Assembly (NCBI GenBank): GCA_018004935.1
Contig: JAGNBF010000037.1
Span: 28,264-64,352 of the forward strand
Direction of reading: 5' to 3'
Length of the DNA: 36,089 nucleotides
DNA from: Chloroflexota bacterium
Lineage (GTDB): Bacteria > Chloroflexota > Anaerolineae > Promineifilales > Promineifilaceae
Below are positions 16,523 through 24,678 of the stretch, piece by piece. The position numbers were made by a program, and so were the translations under genes. The first letter of the stretch is position 1. Every line of letters begins with the position of its first letter. Under the pieces are notes generated by a model, which saw nothing but the letters and a program-made list of their open reading frames with translations, made no database searches and had not been told where the DNA came from.

Positions 16523-16592
16523 TCCACGTTTTGTGGGAGACCTGACAGGTTTCTAAAACTTGTCAGGTCTGCGCCCCACGTTTTGTGGGATA
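16523..16592. repeat. CCTGACAGGTTTC palindrome, second subtype, copy 2
   Basis: Same flanks as 12566-12631 (CCACGTTTTGTGGGAG and GCGCCCCACGTTTTGTGG). The central palindrome has two changes that weaken it. It is just upstream of the M20 gene start and could be transcribed with it. Confidence 0.8.
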
Positions 16593-16723
16593 GTCGTATT
16601 GTATATTGCACACGGGTACAAAATGAGTGTTTTTCACCTTGTCTCGATCACTTTGTCACTGTGTCGGGTATATTGCCCGGTTGCGGCCGCGTAATGCGCA
16701 AGAGGCTCTCGCGGCAAGATGTC

Positions 16724-17605
16724 TTAACGCCACAACAAAGGCAGATAAAGGGGATGGTGCTGACGGTACAGCCTCACCTCATCATAATGCACCTGATAAT
16801 CAAACACCCCCGCCGTCCCACAATTGTTCCAACGATTCTCGCTCTCCACGGTTGCCACAAAAGCCTCATTGGTGAAATCCTTGTCTTCCTGGGCTATGTG
16901 ATAGGCAGAAAGATCGCTTTCTATCTGGAGTCCCCCACCCGTTAAGGCAAAGGTGTGATATACGTTCTGGTTGTAATCCGCTTCAACGGTCAGGGTGTAC
17001 CAGACGCTGGTGGCAAGCGGTTGGATCAAAAATGTCTCCCAACCCGCCACCCCCGGCGCGACTTCATGCCAGACATTCCAGTGATAGGCCAACGGTGAAT
17101 CCGTGTTGCTGATATATTGGATACTGGCAGTGGCTGTCCGAAAATCAGCCATGGCTGTTTGCCAGCGAGTGTTTTGCAAGGAGAATTCCGGCCCGGTTTC
17201 CCCTTCCTGCTGGGTGGCAACGGGCAGATAGGCATGAATCTTGTACTGCCAGATACCAAACTGTCCTACAGGATAGACCGTTTTGTAGCCAATCAGATGA
17301 TTACTCAACAGTGACTGCGCTGTGTTGGCCCATACCTGCAAGCTGTAATCACCTCCATAAGCAACGGCATCACTGCGCCCCACACTACCAATACCCGTCC
17401 CATAACAAGGATTTCCCGCCACAATCTCTTCAAACAGACTCCAGTTGCTTTCCACCTCAAAATCATCGGCCCACACCTGTTCCCAGTCATTCGTTGTGCC
17501 AGGTTCAATGGATGGTGTTTCGCCGAATGCAACCCGACTAAAGACGAAATACTCACACACGATAAACACCAGGATAAGTAAGAGCCACTGCTTTAACCGT
17601 TTCAT
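16724..17605 (-). CDS. Secreted protein of unknown function with conserved C-terminal tail
   Basis: A 293-residue exported protein. The start at ATG 17605 is fixed by AAGGAGG six bases upstream; the frame continues upstream only through repeat DNA. A basic Lys-Arg-Leu-Lys start and long hydrophobic core form the signal peptide. The mature part has alternating aromatic beta-strand patterns and two conserved-looking Cys (Asn-Pro-Cys-Tyr-Gly and Asn-Asn-Cys-Gly). It also has a Tyr-Ser-Leu-Gln-Val-Trp motif, as in jelly-roll or concanavalin-like carbohydrate-binding folds. It ends Pro-Leu-Tyr-Leu-Pro-Leu-Leu-Trp-Arg, the same tail as two other secreted proteins in the window. I do not recognise the family; the lectin-like fold is a guess. 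Confidence 0.7.
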   Translation of the reverse strand: MKRLKQWLLLILVFIVCEYFVFSRVAFGETPSIEPGTTNDWEQVWADDFEVESNWSLFEEIVAGNPCYGTGIGSVGRSDAVAYGGDYSLQVWANTAQSLLSNHLIGYKTVYPVGQFGIWQYKIHAYLPVATQQEGETGPEFSLQNTRWQTAMADFRTATASIQYISNTDSPLAYHWNVWHEVAPGVAGWETFLIQPLATSVWYTLTVEADYNQNVYHTFALTGGGLQIESDLSAYHIAQEDKDFTNEAFVATVESENRWNNCGTAGVFDYQVHYDEVRLYRQHHPLYLPLLWR

Positions 17606-17704
17606 GCTTTGCCTCCTTAACCTCACAATGGTGCTCTTCCTGCCCACTTTCTCACACCCTTTCGGGCTGGCTGATTCGCAATTCGCAGGCATCGGGCAGA
17701 ACGG

Positions 17705-18087
17705 CTGAAAACCCATCCCCCCTGCCGATTCCCGAGGGAAGGGGGGGGAATTCCCATGGGGCATTTTTCGGGGCGAATGCCCCGAAAAATGCCCCTTAGA
17801 AAAGTTCCCCGCCCCTGGGGGCGGGGTTAGGGTTAGAATCATGACATATATCATGTAAAGAAAAGGACAATCGTTACTTGAATATTATGCGCGATTAAGG
17901 CGATGATCAAGATTAGAGGTATAGGTTGCCGCTGGTTTATTTCCCTGGGCTATTTTGTAGTTTAAAAAATTAATCAGGTAATGGAATTCCTCCCACCCCA
18001 AAACTTTTCTAAGGGCATTTTTCGGGGCATTCGCCCCATTGGAATTCCCCCCTTCCCTCGGGAAGGGGAGCAGGGGGGATGGGGTCA
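17705..18087. repeat. Pair of inverted composite repeats upstream of the Wood-Ljungdahl cluster
   Basis: Positions about 17705-17836 and 17994-18087 carry the same blocks in opposite orientation: CCCATCCCCCCTG, CCCGAGGGAAGGGG, GGGAATTCC, GGGGCATTTTTCGGGGCGAATG, and on the left copy also the CCCCGCCCCTGGGGGCGGGG hairpin. The roughly 155 bp between them contains CATGACATATATCATG, nearly a palindrome, and no gene. Confidence 0.65.
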
Positions 18088-18091
18088 ATGA

Positions 18092-18122
18092 ATGCGTTAC
18101 CCGATTAAAAATTTAATGAACA
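18092..18122 (+). repeat. 31-bp repeat, copy 2
   Basis: Identical to the minus-strand copy at 4563-4593 (begins ATGCGTTACCCGATTAAAAA). It lies directly right of the inverted composite repeat and about 135 bases upstream of the first gene of the Wood-Ljungdahl cluster. Confidence 0.75.
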
Positions 18123-18176
18123 ATATAGCCAGGTAATGTGTTTCCGTGTAGCTGTCTGCCCTGCCAAGGGCTGATT

Positions 18177-18203
18177 AACCCTTTTATTATCTTTTTAAGG
18201 GTT
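18177..18203 (+). promoter_or_regulatory. Inverted repeat in the leader of the CODH/ACS cluster
   Basis: AACCCTT (18177-18183) and AAGGGTT (18197-18203) are separated by 13 T-rich bases. It is in the only plausible promoter region of the cluster, 55-80 bases before the first ATG. It could be an operator or a leader hairpin. The first gene itself has GGAGGG eight bases before its ATG. No -35/-10 pair is convincing. Confidence 0.35.
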
Positions 18204-18257
18204 GAAATCAGAAATTGAGCCTTTGCGTTCATTTTTTGGTGCTGGAGGGAAACTTTT

Positions 18258-18653
18258 ATGGTAACTGCTACTTTTGAAATCCCCACACTCTATGGTGATC
18301 ACCACGTCATCGAAATCAGAAAGTTATTATCCCCTTTACCCGGCATTGAGAATATCTATGCCAGTAGTTGTTTCCACACAGTTGAAGTTCAGTTTGATGA
18401 AGGTCGGTTAACGACCGAGGCCATCAAGGCACAATTGGCCGAAGCGGGCTATTTGGGTGAATTGCCGATCCCGGTAGAAAGAGGCACGGATCGCGGGTCA
18501 ACCAATGGTAATGCTTACTTCCGCCACGCGGCCGCGATGGAAACCACCCCCGTTGTCAGCTTTGTCCAGCAACTCCCCTTCACCGGGCGACCCCTCTGGC
18601 CCTGCCCCGGACTCAATAAACACCAGATGGAAGAAGAGGTGACACATGGCTAA
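18258..18653 (+). CDS. HMA-like small protein translationally coupled to CODH
   Basis: A 131-residue protein. Residues about 1-70 look like a heavy-metal-associated (ferredoxin-like) fold: Leu-Leu-Ser-Pro-Leu-Pro-Gly-Ile-Glu-Asn-Ile, then Val-Glu-Val-Gln-Phe-Asp-Glu-Gly, then Ile-Lys-Ala-Gln-Leu-Ala-Glu-Ala-Gly-Tyr, as in metallochaperones of the CopZ/Atx1 type. The canonical Cys-x-x-Cys loop is absent; a Gly-Asp-His-His (13-16) occupies that region, and single cysteines occur at 38 and in a C-terminal Trp-Pro-Cys-Pro-Gly. The C-terminal 60 residues look unstructured. The stop overlaps the acsA start by 8 bases, and the acsA ribosome binding site lies within this gene. A role in metal delivery or in control of CODH synthesis is inferred from position only. 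Confidence 0.7.
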   Translation: MVTATFEIPTLYGDHHVIEIRKLLSPLPGIENIYASSCFHTVEVQFDEGRLTTEAIKAQLAEAGYLGELPIPVERGTDRGSTNGNAYFRHAAAMETTPVVSFVQQLPFTGRPLWPCPGLNKHQMEEEVTHG

Positions 18654-20670
18654 AAAGGTGCGTACACCCCAAGAACATAGTGCCGACCCGGCCGCGCAAC
18701 AAATGTTGATTCGTGCGGATGAATTGAAAATTGGGACCGCGTTTAGCCGGGCTGACGACATGGCGCCCTGCCCCATTGGGGCTGATGGGATGTGCTGTAA
18801 ATTGTGCGGCATGGGGCCGTGCCGTCTTACCAAAGAGGGTCAGACGGGGGTTTGTGGAGCCACCATTGACACCATCCAGGCCCGGAATCTGATCCGAGCC
18901 ATTGCCGCGGGCGCGGCCGCGCACTCCGATCATGGTCGTGATATGGCTTTCACCCTCAAAGCCGTCGCCAACGATGAAACCGAAGGGTACAGCATCCGCG
19001 ACGTGGCGAAACTCCGCACCGTCGCCGCTCGTTACAATATCCCCATCGAAGGACGTTCCCCCAAGGAAATTGCCAACGAACTGGCCGACCTGTACATCGC
19101 CCAATTCGGCCAACAACGCGGCCAGGTAGCACCCATCTCTCGCGCCCCCCAAAAACGGCAAAAACTTTGGCAGGCACAAGGTGTGATTCCCCGAGGGGTT
19201 GACCGGGAAGTGGTGGAATCATTACATCGCACCCACATCGGCGACGACCAGGACCCGGCTCACATTTTGCACCACGCCATCCGCACCGCTTTGGCCGATG
19301 GCTGGGGCGGTAGCATGATCGCCACCGACATCTCCGACATTCTCTTTGGCACACCGGCCCCCGTTTTAGGGCAGGCCAACCTGGGCGTCTTAAAAAAGGA
19401 TATGGTCAATGTGGTCGTTCACGGCCATGAACCCACCCTGAGCGAGATGATTGTGGCCGCTTCCCAAGACCCGGAAATCATCGCCTATGCCAAAGCCGCC
19501 GGAGCCAATGGCATCAACCTGGCCGGTATCTGCTGTACGGCCAACGAAATTTTGATGCGCCAGGGTATTCCTGCCGCCGGTAACTTTTTGCACCAGGAAC
19601 TGTCTATCCTCACCGGGGCGGTGGAAGCAATGGTGGTAGATGTGCAATGTATCATGCAGGCGTTGGTGAAGCTGGCCGAGAATTTCCACACCCAGATCAT
19701 CACCACCTCACCAAAGGTTCGTATCAAAGGGGCCATCCACATTGAATTTGACGAACACCATGCCCTGACCATTGCCAAGAAAATTCTGCGCCAGGCGATT
19801 GACAATTTTCAAAACCGGGGCGACATCCAGATTCCCGATGTGCGCGAAAGCCTGGTACCCGGTTTTTCCCACGAATACATCAACTACATGTTGGGCGGCA
19901 GTTATCGGGCTTCCTTCCGACCGCTGAATGACGCGATTATGAGCGGCCGCATCCGGGGCGTGGCGGCGATTGTCGGCTGTAACAACCCGCGTAGCCAACA
20001 GGATTACCTGCACACCTACGTGACGCGAGAAATGCTCAAACAAGATGTGCTGGTGGTAGAGACGGGCTGTGGGGCGATTGCGGCCGCGAAGCTGGGTCTT
20101 CTCCTCGGTGAAGCAGGCTTAAACCAGGTCGGGCCAGGCCTGCGCGAAGTGTGTGAGGCCGTCGGCATCCCACCCGTTCTGCACCTGGGTTCCTGCGTGG
20201 ACAACACCCGCATCCTGACCGTCCTGACGCAAATGGTCGAAGAAGGGGGTCTGGGCGACGACATTGATCAAATTCCCGCCATTGGTCTGGCCCCGGAGTG
20301 GATGAGCGAAAAAGCCCTCGCCATCGGGACGTACTGCGTGGCTTCCGGGGCCTACGTCATTTTCGGCGGCACATCCCCCGTCAGTGGTATGCCCGACAAA
20401 GTATCCGACAGCGACCTGGTCGCCCATTACCTCAGCGAAGAGTGGGAGAAAATTTACGGCGGCAAACTGGAATTCATCGCCGATCCGACGGTGATGGTGC
20501 AAAAGGCACTGGCTCACATTGACAAAAAACGAGCCGGCCTGGGCCTGCCCGCCTACAACCCCACCCGCTTTGGCCGCAGTGGCGACGCCCGCATGTTAGA
20601 ACTGGAAACGTTACCCTTAGCGGCCCGCCGTGAAGCCCTCTACGGCACAACAGCACTGTCTGCAAATTGA
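18646..20670 (+). CDS. acsA: Carbon monoxide dehydrogenase catalytic subunit
   Basis: Reduces CO2 to CO, or oxidises CO, using ferredoxin-type electrons, and passes CO through a tunnel to acetyl-CoA synthase. At 674 residues it has the length of the Moorella AcsA subunit. The N-terminal cysteines supply the D- and B-clusters: Cys42 and Cys50 (D), and Cys51, Cys54, Cys59 and Cys70 (B) in the Cys-Cys-Lys-Leu-Cys-Gly-Met-Gly-Pro-Cys block. Ni-Fe-S C-cluster ligand motifs are all present: His-Gly-His-Glu-Pro, Gly-Ile-Cys-Cys-Thr-Ala-Asn-Glu, Asp-Val-Gln-Cys, Val-Gly-Cys-Asn-Asn-Pro, Glu-Thr-Gly-Cys-Gly-Ala and Gly-Ser-Cys-Val-Asp-Asn. The start has GAGGTG upstream within the overlapping small gene, and acsB follows after 16 bases. 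Its nickel is probably inserted by the CooC proteins at the end of the cluster. Confidence 0.97.
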   Translation: MAKKVRTPQEHSADPAAQQMLIRADELKIGTAFSRADDMAPCPIGADGMCCKLCGMGPCRLTKEGQTGVCGATIDTIQARNLIRAIAAGAAAHSDHGRDMAFTLKAVANDETEGYSIRDVAKLRTVAARYNIPIEGRSPKEIANELADLYIAQFGQQRGQVAPISRAPQKRQKLWQAQGVIPRGVDREVVESLHRTHIGDDQDPAHILHHAIRTALADGWGGSMIATDISDILFGTPAPVLGQANLGVLKKDMVNVVVHGHEPTLSEMIVAASQDPEIIAYAKAAGANGINLAGICCTANEILMRQGIPAAGNFLHQELSILTGAVEAMVVDVQCIMQALVKLAENFHTQIITTSPKVRIKGAIHIEFDEHHALTIAKKILRQAIDNFQNRGDIQIPDVRESLVPGFSHEYINYMLGGSYRASFRPLNDAIMSGRIRGVAAIVGCNNPRSQQDYLHTYVTREMLKQDVLVVETGCGAIAAAKLGLLLGEAGLNQVGPGLREVCEAVGIPPVLHLGSCVDNTRILTVLTQMVEEGGLGDDIDQIPAIGLAPEWMSEKALAIGTYCVASGAYVIFGGTSPVSGMPDKVSDSDLVAHYLSEEWEKIYGGKLEFIADPTVMVQKALAHIDKKRAGLGLPAYNPTRFGRSGDARMLELETLPLAARREALYGTTALSAN

Positions 20671-20686
20671 TAATCAGGAGGTCATT

Positions 20687-22981
20687 ATGTCCCGATACAT
20701 TGCCACACGGGCCATTCGTGGCGCGAATGCCCTGGTCATGGAAGCGGAATGGATGCTGGAAAGAGCGCTGACCGAAAAAGGGACGGATACCCCGGTGGCC
20801 TTTCCCAACACCGCCTACTACCTGCCGCTTATCTACGGTATGACAGGGCGCAAAGTAGAAACATTGGGCCAATTAAAGCCAGTATTGGAGCAGGCCCGCA
20901 CCCTCTTACACCCCTTACCTTCGGCCAGCCATTGGACGCCCTACCTGGGGGAAACCTTAGACAGCGGCATGGCTACCCTGCTGGCGGCCGAAACGATTGA
21001 AGCCCTGCGTTTCGTTTATGGCCTGCAACCAGAGACGATACCTGGGTTCCATCTGGCGGGCGGCACGGCCTTTACCAGCCCGGATGCGGCGAATGGGGCC
21101 AACGGCAACGGCGTGAATAGTCACTTGAACGGCCCAATTGACGATATTCAACTCCGCTCCTGGGGGATTCAACTGGTGGATGGCCGGATGCCTGGTTTTG
21201 CCGCCATTGTTGGGGCGGCCCGCTCTAACGAGGTGGCAGTCAAAATTGTGCGCGAACTGCAACGGCGCAACATCCTGTGCTTCCTCTCTGGCAACGTTAA
21301 TGGCCGCTCCATCATTCACCAACTGATGGAAGAAGGGGTAGAGCTGGGTTATGACACCTACACCGTTCCCTTTGGTACGGACACCCTGAGCGCGATTTAT
21401 GCGTTAGGGTTTGCCGTGCGTTCCGCGCTCACCTTTGGCGGCCTCAAGGGGGGGCAGGCCCGCGATATTTTGCGTTACAACAAGGAGCGGGTCTTTGCCT
21501 TTGTCCTGGCTTTGGGTGAGGTAGACGATCTGAAATATGCCGCGGCCGCGGGGGCCATCAACTTTAGTTTTCCCGTCATTGCCGACACGGTCATCCCCGA
21601 AATCCTGCCCACAGGCGTCACCACCTACGAACATGTCGTTTCCATGCCCTTCAACGAAATCGAAGGCGTGTCTGATCTGGAGCGGGCCGAACGGCTGGTG
21701 CAAAAGTGCATTGAGATTCGGGGCGTCAAAGTAAAGGTGGCCGATGTGCCCGTCCCTGTCCCCTACGGTTCTGCCTTTGAAGGGGAAGTGGTCCGCAAAA
21801 CCAACATGCGCGTCGAGTTTGGGGGCAAACATTCACGGGCCTTTGAGTACCTGCGGATGGCGTCCATGGATGAGGTCGTAGATGGCCGTATTGAACTCAT
21901 CGGCCCCAACTTCGATGACATCCCGGCGCAAGGGCACATGGATCTGGGCATTGTGATAGATGTGGCCGGACGGCAGATGCAAGAGGATTTTGAGCCGGTT
22001 TTGGAACGGCAGATTCATTACTTTATCAATGGGGCGTCCGGCATCCAGCACATTGGTCAGCGAGATATTGCCTGGATTCGTATTGCTCAAAGCGCGGCTG
22101 ACAAGGGATTTGGTCTGGAGCATTTCGGCAAAATTCTCCACGCCCGCTTCCACGCCGACTTCGGGGCCATTGTGGACAAGGTACAAGTGACCCTTTACAC
22201 CAAACCGGACGACATCCAGGTGCAATTAGCCAAAGCCCGCATCGCCTACGACCGGCGCAACAAACGGCTGGCCGACCTCACCGATAATGCCGTAGACACC
22301 TTCTACTCCTGTACCTTGTGCCAATCCTTTGCCCCTAACCATGTCTGCATCGTCAGCCCGGAGCGGTTGGGTTTGTGCGGAGCGTACAACTGGCTGGACT
22401 GCAAAGCCTCATTCAGCATCAACCCCACCGGCCCCAACCAGCCCATCAAGTTGGGCAAACTGGTTGATTTCAAGAAAGGGTATTGGGAAGGCACAAACAG
22501 TTACGCCAGGATGGGTTCGCATGGGGTGGTTGAAGAAGTGGCAATGTACTCCATCATGGAAAACCCGATGACGGCCTGTGGCTGTTTTGAATCTATCGTC
22601 ATGCTCATTCCCGAAGCCAACGGGGTGATGGTGGTCAGCCGTGAGGATACGAGCATGACCCCGGCGGGTATGACCTTCAGCACCCTGGCGGGCATTGCCG
22701 GGGGCGGTTTACAGACGCCCGGTGTGATGGGTGTGGGCAAGTTCTATCTGGTCAGCCCTAAATTCATTTCGGCGGATGGTGGTTTCAAGCGCGTGGTCTG
22801 GATGAGTAGTTTTCTCAAGGAGTCTATGGCGGACGAGTTGCAGGCGGTGGCGCAACGGGAAGGTATCCCCGACCTGATTGAACGCATCGCCGATGAACGC
22901 CATGTCTCCACGGTGGATGAGTTACTAGCCTGGCTAGAGGAGCATAATCACCCGGCTTTGATCATGGATCCGATTTTCTAA
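20687..22981 (+). CDS. acsB: Acetyl-CoA synthase (CODH/ACS alpha subunit)
   Basis: Condenses CO, the methyl group from the corrinoid protein and CoA to acetyl-CoA. The start at 20687 is chosen over an upstream in-frame ATG because AGGAGG stands just before it; this gives 764 residues. The A-cluster is intact: [4Fe-4S] cysteines 542, 545, 554 and 564 and the distal-nickel Cys631-Gly632-Cys633. Spacings (3, 9, 10, and 89 from the first Cys to Cys-Gly-Cys) equal those I recall for Moorella AcsB (506, 509, 518, 528, 595, 597). The protein is about 35 residues longer than the Moorella one; a likely insertion is an Asn/Gly-rich flexible linker near residues 125-145. The full N-terminal domain that contacts CODH marks it as bacterial-type. 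A CBS gene follows 13 bases later. Confidence 0.97.
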   Translation: MSRYIATRAIRGANALVMEAEWMLERALTEKGTDTPVAFPNTAYYLPLIYGMTGRKVETLGQLKPVLEQARTLLHPLPSASHWTPYLGETLDSGMATLLAAETIEALRFVYGLQPETIPGFHLAGGTAFTSPDAANGANGNGVNSHLNGPIDDIQLRSWGIQLVDGRMPGFAAIVGAARSNEVAVKIVRELQRRNILCFLSGNVNGRSIIHQLMEEGVELGYDTYTVPFGTDTLSAIYALGFAVRSALTFGGLKGGQARDILRYNKERVFAFVLALGEVDDLKYAAAAGAINFSFPVIADTVIPEILPTGVTTYEHVVSMPFNEIEGVSDLERAERLVQKCIEIRGVKVKVADVPVPVPYGSAFEGEVVRKTNMRVEFGGKHSRAFEYLRMASMDEVVDGRIELIGPNFDDIPAQGHMDLGIVIDVAGRQMQEDFEPVLERQIHYFINGASGIQHIGQRDIAWIRIAQSAADKGFGLEHFGKILHARFHADFGAIVDKVQVTLYTKPDDIQVQLAKARIAYDRRNKRLADLTDNAVDTFYSCTLCQSFAPNHVCIVSPERLGLCGAYNWLDCKASFSINPTGPNQPIKLGKLVDFKKGYWEGTNSYARMGSHGVVEEVAMYSIMENPMTACGCFESIVMLIPEANGVMVVSREDTSMTPAGMTFSTLAGIAGGGLQTPGVMGVGKFYLVSPKFISADGGFKRVVWMSSFLKESMADELQAVAQREGIPDLIERIADERHVSTVDELLAWLEEHNHPALIMDPIF

Positions 22982-22994
22982 GGCGAGACTTGAT

Positions 22995-23507
22995 ATGAAC
23001 GAGGAAAGGTCTGAGCCGAAGCTGGTACGTGAGCTGATGAGTGTGGGGGTTTTGACCTGCGGCTTACACACACCGGTCGTTGAGCTGACTCGCGCCTTGT
23101 TGGAAAAAGAGTTGGAAGCGGCCGTGGTGTTGGATGGGCAGGGCAATGCCGCCGGGTTTGTCAGTCAGGATGAGTTGGTGCGGGCTTATGCCCAGGAAGC
23201 ATACCGTGATTTGACGGCTGAAGCCATTATGCGGGAAGACGTGCCTCAGGTTCCGCCAGATATTCCGCTCGCGGCCGCGGCCCAAATCATGCAAGACCAA
23301 AAAGTACGCATCCTGTTCATCATGCACCACGCGGGTGGCATCGAATACCCGGCCGCCCTGCTCTCCTACAAACATTTCCTGCGCCATATCACGATGGAGA
23401 CCAGAGACGACCTGCGCGATTTAGGCATCAAAGCCGAACGCGAATCACCCTTAGCCACCTTCTTCAAGCGACGCGACGAAGCCCGCCAAAGAGCCGGAGT
23501 TGGTTAG
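22995..23507 (+). CDS. CBS-domain-pair protein in the CODH/ACS operon
   Basis: A 170-residue soluble protein made of two CBS motifs. The first covers about residues 8-65 (Val-Arg-Glu-Leu-Met-Ser-Val-Gly-Val-Leu-Thr-Cys, then Ala-Ala-Val-Val-Leu-Asp-Gly-Gln-Gly-Asn). The second covers about 75-135 (Ala-Glu-Ala-Ile-Met-Arg-Glu-Asp-Val-Pro-Gln-Val, then Val-Arg-Ile-Leu-Phe-Ile-Met-His-His). A basic C-terminal helix follows. CBS pairs bind adenine nucleotides or S-adenosyl ligands. No catalytic domain is fused, so it probably regulates a partner. It starts 13 bases after acsB with only a weak ribosome binding site, suggesting coupling to acsB translation. Its presence at this place suggests energy-state control of CODH/ACS, which is inference. 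Not a standard member of acetogen acs operons as I know them. Confidence 0.85.
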   Translation: MNEERSEPKLVRELMSVGVLTCGLHTPVVELTRALLEKELEAAVVLDGQGNAAGFVSQDELVRAYAQEAYRDLTAEAIMREDVPQVPPDIPLAAAAQIMQDQKVRILFIMHHAGGIEYPAALLSYKHFLRHITMETRDDLRDLGIKAERESPLATFFKRRDEARQRAGVG

Positions 23508-23703
23508 GAATGAGAATAGGAACTCGTAGGAACTCAGAAGAACTCCAGGAACTCATCCTGTCACCTTGTCATTTTCTTAGGAGTTCCCCATGAGCAAATG
23601 CTCACCAAGTGGGATGAAAACAGCGAGATTGCGAGTCGTGAGTCTACGCCTTTCTCATAATTCCTAATTCATCATTCATCCTTATTTTCTCAGGAGCATT
23701 CTT
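23508..23703 (+). repeat. CBS-acsD spacer: simple-word array plus mini-ORF cassette, copy 1
   Basis: First a GAACTC/GGAACTC word array (about 23517-23560), then TTAGGAGTTCCCCATGAGCA (ATG at 23590) and CTCACCAAG.GGGATGAAAA, the hallmark of the intergenic cassette seen also before acsC, the malic enzyme gene and cooC. In this copy the ATCCGTG hairpin part is replaced by other sequence. CAGGAG at the right end serves acsD. Confidence 0.7.
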
Positions 23704-24678
23704 ATGCCAATCGAAATACCCAAAGATACCTGGCCTGGGGGTGTGCGTACCATCACCATTGGGGCGACGGCCGCGGATGGCGGCACACGTTCCCACATTG
23801 TTACCGTCGGTGGCGAAAAAACGTTGCCGTTTATGCACTTTGAGGCAAACATGCCGCATCGTCCGGTTGTGGCCCTGGAGATCAAAGACCAACGCCCCGA
23901 TGATTGGTCGCCTTTGCTGGTGCAAGCGTGGGATAAGGTGATGGATGATCCGGCAGAGTGGGCGTGCGCGGCCGCAGACGCCGGAGCCGATTTACTGCAA
24001 TTGAGCCTCAGTCTGCATGATCCGGCCGGTAATCCCAACACCCCGGCACGGGCCATCGCCGCAGTTCAGGCTGTTCTCAAAGCCACCGGTCTACCGCTTA
24101 TGGTATTTGGGCCGGGGCAGGCCGAGGTAGACAACGACCTGCTTGTGCCGGTCGCCGAGGCTACCAAAGGGGAACGGCTGGTGTTGGGGATTTGTGAAGA
24201 TAAAAATTACCGCACGATTGTCGCGGCCGCGTTAGCCAATGGTCATCTCATCAGTGCCCGCTCCCCCATGGATGTGAACCTGGCGAAACAGCTCACCATC
24301 CTCATCAGTGACATGGGCCTGCCCCTGGATCGTATCTTGATGGACCCGACAACCGGTGCGCTGGGATACGGCATTGAGTACGGCTACTCGGTGATGGAGC
24401 GGTTGCGCCTGGCGGCATTGCAAGGCGACACCATGACCCAACTGCCGATGGTTGTGACGCCTGGTTTTGAAGCCTGGAAAACCAAAGAGGCCAAAGTCGG
24501 AACCGATGTACCTGCCGAATGGGGCGATTGGCTCCATCGTGCCCTGCATTGGGAAACCCTGACCGCCGTCACCCTGCTCGAATCCGGGGCCAACATCCTG
24601 GTCCTGCGCCATCCCGAAAGTCTGCGCCGGATCAAAACGGCCATTTTTGAGTTAATCGCACCCCCGGAACTGGCGTGA
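23704..24678 (+). CDS. acsD: Corrinoid iron-sulfur protein small subunit
   Basis: Small (delta) subunit of the CFeSP heterodimer that carries the methyl group from methyl-THF to acetyl-CoA synthase; with AcsC it cradles the cobamide. At 324 residues it has the family length (about 320). It is a TIM-barrel protein with Thr-Ile-Gly-Ala-Thr-Ala-Ala-Asp-Gly-Gly-Thr-Arg near the N-terminus. Other landmarks are Ala-Ala-Asp-Ala-Gly-Ala-Asp near 90, Asp-Pro-Thr-Thr-Gly-Ala-Leu-Gly-Tyr-Gly-Ile-Glu-Tyr (about 218-230), and Asn-Ile-Leu-Val-Leu-Arg-His-Pro-Glu at the end, typical of CdhD/AcsD. CAGGAG stands 7 bases before the ATG. It is preceded by a 196-base and followed by a 332-base repeat spacer, unusual inside what should be one operon. 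Confidence 0.94.
   Translation: MPIEIPKDTWPGGVRTITIGATAADGGTRSHIVTVGGEKTLPFMHFEANMPHRPVVALEIKDQRPDDWSPLLVQAWDKVMDDPAEWACAAADAGADLLQLSLSLHDPAGNPNTPARAIAAVQAVLKATGLPLMVFGPGQAEVDNDLLVPVAEATKGERLVLGICEDKNYRTIVAAALANGHLISARSPMDVNLAKQLTILISDMGLPLDRILMDPTTGALGYGIEYGYSVMERLRLAALQGDTMTQLPMVVTPGFEAWKTKEAKVGTDVPAEWGDWLHRALHWETLTAVTLLESGANILVLRHPESLRRIKTAIFELIAPPELA

Noticed and set aside
18124-18257. Cobalamin riboswitch in front of the CODH/ACS cluster
   Set aside because: I looked for the B12-box and its core in the leader and saw only a simple AACCCTT/AAGGGTT dyad.
18646-22981. Archaeal-type CODH/ACS (Cdh) assignment
   Set aside because: AcsA has the bacterial length and cysteine pattern and AcsB has the full N-terminal domain with Moorella-like cysteine spacing; no CdhB-like small subunit is present.
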